Origin: Gammaproteobacteria bacterium
Lineage (GTDB): Bacteria > Pseudomonadota > Gammaproteobacteria > Nevskiales > Nevskiaceae
Assembly (NCBI GenBank): GCA_022599775.1
Contig: JAHZLQ010000007.1
Coordinates: 1 to 64,000 of the forward strand
Length of the DNA: 64,000 bases
Reading direction: 5' to 3'
Every line of letters starts with the position of its first letter. Positions within the stretch are counted from its first letter, which is position 1. A program made the position numbers and the translations under genes. The notes beneath the pieces are model-generated. The model saw only the letters and a program-made list of their open reading frames with translations, was not told the DNA's origin and made no database searches. Of the stretch, positions 58,210 through 64,000 are shown one piece after another.

Positions 58210-61200
58210 ATGCCTTTGGCCTCGATGCGCATGATCGCCCCGAGCTGCTGCACCGGCGCGGTCGCGAGTCTTTTGCTGTTGCCCGCAAGCGCAGTGTTCG
58301 CGTTCGCAGAAGACGTCTGCCCCGGTGGCGCCGATGGTTGGCAGACCTGCACGCGGGCGATGTGCGATCCGCACGACCCGAACTTGGTCTGTGAGTCCCT
58401 GGCCTTCGTCACCACCTTCGCCTCGCAGGCGCGCGCCATTGCCGGATCGGGTGGATCGCGCAGCACCGTGCATTTCGACGCCACTTACTACCTCGCGCAG
58501 GCAGCGGGGTTTTCTCCGCTGGATGCGCTGGTCGTGGCGCAGTACGACCAGGCACTGGATACCTCAAGTTTCACGATGCGGGGAGAGGACGGTGCGCTGC
58601 CGGTCGATCCCGCCGCCTGCAACAGCCCCGAAGGGCCCCCTGAATGCATGCTGCACTCGGCGTCCCTCGGCGGCCTGGACCGCAACGACTTTGCCGGCGG
58701 CGGCGTGTTCTTTCACTTCATGGCACCGCCGGCAGGCGTCGAGGTGGATGGCCGCGCGCCGGCCGTCGACGATTCCGAACTTGAGCCGTTTCTGAACCAT
58801 GTCCATCGCTGGGCATGGGGGCAGGGCCCACTCTGCGTTGGTGGCTTTACGGACGTGCTCGCGCAGACCTGCTACCGATCCGCCACACGACCCGACAATC
58901 TGTTCGTCGGCCGTATTCCCTTCGTGAGCGAACTCGGGTTCATCGGCAATGTCGACTGGACCGGCGAGATCGAGGAACAGCGGATCGCCGAAGATTCCGT
59001 CACCGGTGAACAGCAGCCGGCATCGGCCCTGGATGCCCAGTTCGGCGTCGCGACGGCGCCGCTGGTGCGGCTTGGCATCTACCTGCACGTCCTTCAGGAC
59101 CGGATATCACACCGGCTTTGCGTTGATGCCTCGCAGCTGATCGGTCCGCGGCCGGCCGATGCGGGTCCGGTACTGCTCAACCCGATTCCGTTCGTCGTTT
59201 ACGAGTTGCTGATCAATATTGCCGATCTTTCAAAGGCGCTCGAACAGTTCGCCAGCGCCGCGGTGCTGGCGGATCCGGAATTCATGTTCGTGTTCGATCA
59301 GGCCGAGTGCGATCAGCCCGCGCATGCATCGCGCCACGCCTACGAGACCGGGTACGCGCAGGCGACGCTTCCGCCGGAGCAGCAGAACACCCGCCCGGCG
59401 CTCATCGAGACATTGCGTGCGCTTGAGGCGTTTGCCCGGTTCTATGGAATGCCGAATGCGCGGAGCCTCGACGACGTCGAACGCGCACGTATCGCCGATG
59501 CGATGCTGCCCGTTCTGGAAACGCGCGAAGCCGCTGCGCGGGTGGCTGCCTTCGGTCCCTTGGCGGAATCGGAAGGCTGGCTGCCCTTGCCCTTGCACGA
59601 CGGGCTGGATTTTCGGACCTGGGAAAAGAACGCGGGTGAGCCGGCGTTCGCGACGACCGCGGACTCCGGCACCGGCGGAGGTGTCTGGCAGGGAGGAGCT
59701 TTCATGTTCGCGTTACTGCTTCGATGGTGCTTGCGTCGTCGGCGTCGCGTACTGGGTTTGATCGGGATCGCCGCCGGCATCGCGGCGACGCCGGCCATGG
59801 CCCTCGATTACGAACTTGGCCCGATATCGTTCAACGCGCAGTTCAAGGCATCCACCGGGGCGGCCTGGCGTCTGCAGGACCCGGATACCCGTTTCATCGT
59901 CAAGACCAATATCGAAGGCCAGCAGAACCTGTGCGCTCCGGATGCCTGCATCTCGTTCACCGGCGATCCCGAGCCCAACCAGCGCCTCGTCGACGCCGAG
60001 GGCGGTTACTTCATCCTCAATGGCGACGACGGCAACCTCAACTACGACAAGGGCGACGTCACTTATGCGACGACGCGCTTCGTGCCGACGCTGACCGCGA
60101 GTTGGGGCGACTGGCAGTTCAAGACCAGCGCGCTGGCCTACTATGACTGGGCCAACGTCGATTTCGACGAGCGTCATCCCAATACGATCTACCAGTCGCC
60201 GACCTCGCCCCGACCGCAGGATTACGAAGACGAGTACGCGCTCGGCGCGGAACCGCGCGAATGGGTGCTGTCCGGTTACGTGCCGGTGTTCGATGACGAG
60301 TGGTTGGTCTCGATCGGCGCCCAGACGGTGCGCTGGGGCGAGGCCAATACCCTGCTGTTCAACACGCTCAACATGATCAATCCGCTGGATGCGCGGGTCG
60401 CACGCATGCCCGGCGCCGAGTTGTCCGAGATCCAGGCGCCGCTGCCGATGGTGCTGCTGTCCGGCCCGTTGTTCGGCAACTGGTCGGCGGACCTGATCTG
60501 GATGTTCGATTGGGACCCGGTGCGCATCGATACGCCCGGCTCGTTCATGTCGACCAGCGACGTCGCCGGTGGCGGCGACTATGCGGTGTCCGGGCTCGGC
60601 CAGTTTTCGGAAGATCCGAACGGTGAATTCCGTTTCCCGTTTCCGGCCTCGCTGGCCACCGACACCTCGGCCACGGTCGATGTACTCGACGAGAAGTACG
60701 GCTACCCCGACGACGGCAACGAGTTCGGCCTGCGTCTCAACTACTTCGCCGAAAACCTGCTGAGCGGCACGGAGTTCAGCTTCTACTACCTGCGGTATCA
60801 CTCGCGTCTTCCATATGCCTCCGTGATCGCCGCCGAGGAATCCTGCGCACGCGATTCCGACAATGCCCTGGCGGCGCTGGCAGACTGCCGCGGCTTCTCC
60901 GGCACTCTGGACACGCTGATACCCGGCGAAGGCCTGGAGCCGATCCCGATCGATACTCTGGACATCTTTCTGGACTACCCGGAAAAGCTGCAGCTCGGCG
61001 GCCTGAGCGTGAGCACCAACATCGGCAAATGGGCGGTCGGCGGCGAGCTGGCCTATCACCACAATCTGCCTTTGCAGGTGCAGATCGTCGATGTGGTCTT
61101 TGCCGGCCTGCAGCCGGCGTTTCCGCGCCAGGACCTTCTGATCGGCGTGGAAACCCTGGAGCAGCTGCTGGACGACTATCCCGTGGTCGGTCCAGTCAGT

Positions 61201-61890
61201 GGCGAGCTCGTCGACCTGATCAACCTGCTGTCCAATGACGCCCTGCCGACCTTGACCATACCCGGATCGCGCACCGCGGTGCCCGACTTCCTGTCGGGAT
61301 ACCGAGGTGAGGACATCCAGCCGCGCCAGACCGTTCACGGCTACGAACAATTCAAGGTCTTGCAGCTGGCCATCAATGGTCTGCGCTCGCTGGAAAGCCG
61401 CTGGATTGGCGCGGACCAACTGTTGCTGCTGGGCGAGGTGGGCATCACCCACGTGATCGGTTTGCCCGAATTGTCGGAACTGCAGCTCGATGGCGGTGCC
61501 GACAACACGCACGCCAGTCCCGGTGCCGACGGCACCGGCAACGGCGGCGTTCCGAACCCCAACAGCTTCAATCCGACGCAGCAGACCGACCGCTTCGCCA
61601 CGGCGACGTCCTGGGGCTATCGCCTGTTGCTGCGCGCCAACTACTCGAACCTGATCGGCAACATCGGCGTCAATCCCACCGTGTTGTTTCAGCACGATGT
61701 CGGCGGCACCTCACCGTTCCCGATGCAGAACTTCGTCGAGGGACGCATGAGCGTGCTGACCCAGATCGATTTCGAAGTCACGCGCGGTCTGCGCTTCCAG
61801 CTCAACTACCAGGGCTATTTCGGCGGTGGCAACCGCAACATCCAGATCGACCGCGACAGTGCCGGTGTCGCCGTGATCGCAGAATTCTGA
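58210..61890 (+). CDS. exported protein fused to DUF1302-family outer-membrane-type protein
   Basis: A 1226-residue frame. Residues 1-498: signal peptide (to about 36, SAVFAFA) and a helical domain with HVLQDRISH (near 297), a motif like those of zinc phospholipase C / nuclease-type proteins. It ends in DSGTGGGVWQGGA, a hydrophobic stretch and RRRRR, which resembles a GlyGly-CTERM sorting tag. Residues 499-1226: a full DUF1302 protein with its own signal (ending AATPAMA) and a beta-barrel pattern (WGDWQFKTSALAYYDW, VRWGEANTLLFNTLN, GLRLNYFAENLLSGT). DUF1302 proteins are linked to uptake of hydrophobic substrates. A strong SD precedes residue 499. Either one long protein or two proteins from one frame. 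Confidence 0.8.
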   Translation: MPLASMRMIAPSCCTGAVASLLLLPASAVFAFAEDVCPGGADGWQTCTRAMCDPHDPNLVCESLAFVTTFASQARAIAGSGGSRSTVHFDATYYLAQAAGFSPLDALVVAQYDQALDTSSFTMRGEDGALPVDPAACNSPEGPPECMLHSASLGGLDRNDFAGGGVFFHFMAPPAGVEVDGRAPAVDDSELEPFLNHVHRWAWGQGPLCVGGFTDVLAQTCYRSATRPDNLFVGRIPFVSELGFIGNVDWTGEIEEQRIAEDSVTGEQQPASALDAQFGVATAPLVRLGIYLHVLQDRISHRLCVDASQLIGPRPADAGPVLLNPIPFVVYELLINIADLSKALEQFASAAVLADPEFMFVFDQAECDQPAHASRHAYETGYAQATLPPEQQNTRPALIETLRALEAFARFYGMPNARSLDDVERARIADAMLPVLETREAAARVAAFGPLAESEGWLPLPLHDGLDFRTWEKNAGEPAFATTADSGTGGGVWQGGAFMFALLLRWCLRRRRRVLGLIGIAAGIAATPAMALDYELGPISFNAQFKASTGAAWRLQDPDTRFIVKTNIEGQQNLCAPDACISFTGDPEPNQRLVDAEGGYFILNGDDGNLNYDKGDVTYATTRFVPTLTASWGDWQFKTSALAYYDWANVDFDERHPNTIYQSPTSPRPQDYEDEYALGAEPREWVLSGYVPVFDDEWLVSIGAQTVRWGEANTLLFNTLNMINPLDARVARMPGAELSEIQAPLPMVLLSGPLFGNWSADLIWMFDWDPVRIDTPGSFMSTSDVAGGGDYAVSGLGQFSEDPNGEFRFPFPASLATDTSATVDVLDEKYGYPDDGNEFGLRLNYFAENLLSGTEFSFYYLRYHSRLPYASVIAAEESCARDSDNALAALADCRGFSGTLDTLIPGEGLEPIPIDTLDIFLDYPEKLQLGGLSVSTNIGKWAVGGELAYHHNLPLQVQIVDVVFAGLQPAFPRQDLLIGVETLEQLLDDYPVVGPVSGELVDLINLLSNDALPTLTIPGSRTAVPDFLSGYRGEDIQPRQTVHGYEQFKVLQLAINGLRSLESRWIGADQLLLLGEVGITHVIGLPELSELQLDGGADNTHASPGADGTGNGGVPNPNSFNPTQQTDRFATATSWGYRLLLRANYSNLIGNIGVNPTVLFQHDVGGTSPFPMQNFVEGRMSVLTQIDFEVTRGLRFQLNYQGYFGGGNRNIQIDRDSAGVAVIAEF
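59691..59706 (+). promoter_or_regulatory. internal ribosome binding site and start for DUF1302
   Basis: GGGAGGAG at 59691-59698 lies 5 nt before the in-frame ATG at 59704. The ATG begins MFALLLRWCLRRRRRVLG, followed by a hydrophobic core and AMA, a plausible signal peptide. Translation from here gives a 728-residue free-standing DUF1302 protein. Confidence 0.6.
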
Positions 61891-61903
61891 ACGAGGATCT
61901 TCC

Positions 61904-63313
61904 ATGCCGACCCCAGCTCATATGACCGCGATCGTTTGCCTCACCGCGAGCGGACTGTTCTCGACGTGGCCGGCCCTAGCCGGCGTGTCCGCCGAAGAGG
62001 CCGCCCGGCTCGGCAAGGATCTGACCAAGGTGGGCGCGATTGCCGCCGGCAACGAGGATGGCACCGTGCCCGAATGGCGCGGCCCGGCCTTCTATTCCGA
62101 GGAACAGCGCAACTACACCCTGGAGCAGCTGGAGGACATCCGCCAGAACCGGCCCAAGGAACTGGAGGATTCCTTCAATCGCCAGTACTCGGAATTCGCC
62201 GAGCCGCTGTACACCGTGACCAAGGCCAACATGGCGCAGTACGCGGACCAGCTCAGCGAGGGTCACAAGGCCTTGCTGGAGCGTTACCCGGACTACAAGA
62301 TGATCGTGTATCCGACTGCACGCAGCGCCTTCTGGCCAGACTTCATCGAGGACGCGACGGTCGCCAACGCGCAGCGCGCCTCGCTGGAAGGCAGCGACCT
62401 GCTCAAGGGCGCCAAGCTCGGGTTCCCGTTTCCGATTCCGAAATCGGGGGCGGAGGTGATGTGGAACCACAAGCTGCGCTATCGCGGCACTGCGGCGCGG
62501 CGCTACAACAACCAGGCGATCGTGCGGCCCGACGGCGATGTACTGATGACCAAGATCGTCGAGGACGTGAAGTTCAAGTACGCCAATCCGGACGAGCCCG
62601 ATACCAAGGGCCTGTTCGCCTTCTATCTGTCCACCGTCGAATCGCCGGCGCGGCTGGCCGGGCAGATCACGCTGGTGCATGAAGTTGCCGACATTTCCGA
62701 GGGCGGGCGCCTCGCCTGGATCTTCACGCCGGGCCTGGGCCGCGTGATCCGCGCGCCGGACGTGGGCTACGACAATCCGGCGCCGGGGACCGACGGCGAG
62801 CAGTTCACCGACCAGGTCGATGTCTTCAACGGTTCGATGGACCGCTATACCTGGAACCTGGTCGGCCGCAAGGAGATCCTGATCCCGTACAACGCCTATC
62901 TGCTCAACAGCCCGCGCAACAAGTACAAGGATCTGCTGACGCCGCTGCACCTGAACCAGGACTATGCGCGCTACGAGCTGCACCGGGTCTGGATCGTGGA
63001 CGCAGAACTCAAGTCCGGCACCCGCCATCAGTTCAAGAAGCGGCGCTTCTATGTGGACGAAGACGCCTGGTCGATCGCGATCGTGGACTGCTACGACAAC
63101 CGCGACCAATTGTGGAAGGTGCAGGAGGCGCATCAGCTGACCGCACCGTTCATTCCCACCACCAACGGCGCGCCCGAGGTGATCTACGACCTGCAGAGCA
63201 AACGCTACTTCGTCTCGGCCCTGTCGATGGAGGAAAAGCTGCCGGACTTCGAAATCGAGTTCAAGGACAGCTACTTCGATCCGTCAGCGCTCAAGCGGCG
63301 CGCGCGGCGATAG
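61904..63313 (+). CDS. DUF1329-family periplasmic protein (LolB-like fold)
   Basis: A 469-residue DUF1329 protein with a signal peptide ending at about PALA (residue 26). Conserved pieces: AARLGKDLTKVGAIAAGNEDGTVPEW (in segments, near 33), YPDYKMIVYPTARSAFWPDF (near 130), RYRGTAARRYNNQAI, RRFYVDEDAWSIAIVDCYDNR (near 385) and DLQSKRYFVSALSMEE. The family is almost always next to DUF1302 genes; both are tied to handling of hydrophobic substrates in the envelope. It starts 13 bp after the DUF1302 stop, so the two are co-transcribed. Confidence 0.9.
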   Translation: MPTPAHMTAIVCLTASGLFSTWPALAGVSAEEAARLGKDLTKVGAIAAGNEDGTVPEWRGPAFYSEEQRNYTLEQLEDIRQNRPKELEDSFNRQYSEFAEPLYTVTKANMAQYADQLSEGHKALLERYPDYKMIVYPTARSAFWPDFIEDATVANAQRASLEGSDLLKGAKLGFPFPIPKSGAEVMWNHKLRYRGTAARRYNNQAIVRPDGDVLMTKIVEDVKFKYANPDEPDTKGLFAFYLSTVESPARLAGQITLVHEVADISEGGRLAWIFTPGLGRVIRAPDVGYDNPAPGTDGEQFTDQVDVFNGSMDRYTWNLVGRKEILIPYNAYLLNSPRNKYKDLLTPLHLNQDYARYELHRVWIVDAELKSGTRHQFKKRRFYVDEDAWSIAIVDCYDNRDQLWKVQEAHQLTAPFIPTTNGAPEVIYDLQSKRYFVSALSMEEKLPDFEIEFKDSYFDPSALKRRARR

Positions 63314-63340
63314 CTCGAACGGTGTGGCGGCGCGCTGCGC

Positions 63341-64000
63341 TTATACAGAGGCTCCCAAGCGGGCGTTCACGCGCGTTCGCCACTCGCGCACGCTATGGTC
63401 GGCGCCTTCGTCGAGCCAGCCGTGAGCCACGGCCTCCCGTTCACGCAGGAACTCGGCAAGGTCTGCAAGGCTGATGGTGGTGCCAGCGAGCCAGCGCGAC
63501 TCCCGCAGGCGTCGCGCCACTGCGTCACGCCGTCGACGCTGAAGTTCAGCATGCGCCGCGCGCTGCGCCTGATCGACCAGGCGGGCTTCGCAGGCGCGGC
63601 GAATCCAGTCGACCGTTCCGTCGTCGGCGCCGTTGCGGCGCAGTTTCGGCTCGATCTGTGGCCAGGCGGCAGTCGCCAGTAGGCGCGGCGCGATCACATC
63701 CTGCCAAAGCACCGGGCGCTTGAACTTGTAGGCCATCGCCAGATCGCCGATTAGCCAGATCCTTGCTTGTGCACGCTCCCACGGATCCTGCGGCATCCAC
63801 GCGTCCGGCCAGTGGCGCTGCACGAATTCGACGATGCCGGGCCAGCCGGCCGCCACGTGGCGGCCGAGCCGCAACACCGGCACGTCACCGTTCGGATTGA
63901 GCCTGCGGAAGCCGGGCCGGAATTCGGCCGCCCATTCGCAGGCGACCGCTGCCGCTCGAAAACTCAGGCCCTTGAGCTCGAGCAGCCTGGCCACGATCGT
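63341..64000 (-). CDS. glutathione S-transferase family protein, N-terminus outside the window
   Basis: The N-terminal thioredoxin-like half ends in the window: VARLLELKGLSFRAAAVACE, PNGDVPVLRLG. The C-terminal helical domain follows (WERAQARIWLIGDLAMAYKF, LADLAEFLREREAVAHGWLDE). The open frame runs through the window edge at 64000; an in-frame GTG at 63994 is the residue before ARLLELKG and is unlikely to be the start, since a family protein begins about 20 residues earlier. So the gene is incomplete here. It is convergent with the DUF1329 gene, 27 bp away. Confidence 0.8.
   Translation of the reverse strand, partial: TIVARLLELKGLSFRAAAVACEWAAEFRPGFRRLNPNGDVPVLRLGRHVAAGWPGIVEFVQRHWPDAWMPQDPWERAQARIWLIGDLAMAYKFKRPVLWQDVIAPRLLATAAWPQIEPKLRRNGADDGTVDWIRRACEARLVDQAQRAAHAELQRRRRDAVARRLRESRWLAGTTISLADLAEFLREREAVAHGWLDEGADHSVREWRTRVNARLGASV

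Overview
The window is GC-rich gammaproteobacterial chromosome. The DUF1302/DUF1329 pair, the acyl-CoA synthetase beside it, the CioAB-type bd oxidase and the many lipoproteins point to the Nevskiales/Solimonadaceae group. That assignment is an inference from gene content. No rRNA, tRNA or CRISPR array was seen.

Layout. 1-312 holds intergenic repeats. 313-12150 carries housekeeping and stress genes: an M1 peptidase, a cytochrome c peroxidase / metallophosphoesterase / cytochrome c operon facing an OxyR regulator with both redox cysteines, a large lipoprotein hydrolase, PhzF, a cupin and a flavin monooxygenase. 12168-14040 is unusual. On the minus strand it encodes three tandem sibling small RNAs of about 100-113 nt. 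Each has three hairpins with cytosine-only loops, its own terminator, and an identically spaced upstream box. A fourth, partial element sits in the 3' UTR of the next minus-strand gene. A copper chaperone gene lies between them. 14104-27336 carries an alkyltransferase-like protein, PepO, GlpQ, RimI-like, CioAB plus a DUF2474 peptide, an M20 peptidase and a Rieske oxygenase with its ferredoxin.

27482-43850 is an acquired defence region. A truncated methyltransferase-like gene abuts a decayed IS3-family element. An unrecognised 384-residue protein, HsdM, HsdS, an AlbA_2 ATP-binding protein, HsdR, a YgjP-like metalloprotease and McrBC follow on one strand with short gaps or overlaps. An HNH endonuclease lies just beyond on the other strand.

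44859-52349 is a TetR-controlled catabolic cluster: a TPP enzyme, an intact VOC dioxygenase, a FAH-family hydrolase, a quinone oxidoreductase, an FAD aromatic hydroxylase and a second VOC protein that has lost two metal ligands. A promoter and a palindrome lie at its start. Its substrate cannot be read from sequence. 52410-54543 is a translationally coupled trio ending in DUF445. 54585-63313 is an acyl-CoA synthetase / lipoprotein / DUF1302 / DUF1329 cluster of the kind linked to uptake or processing of hydrophobic substrates. Its DUF1302 protein is fused in frame behind another exported protein at what looks like a C-terminal sorting tag. A glutathione S-transferase gene runs off the right edge.
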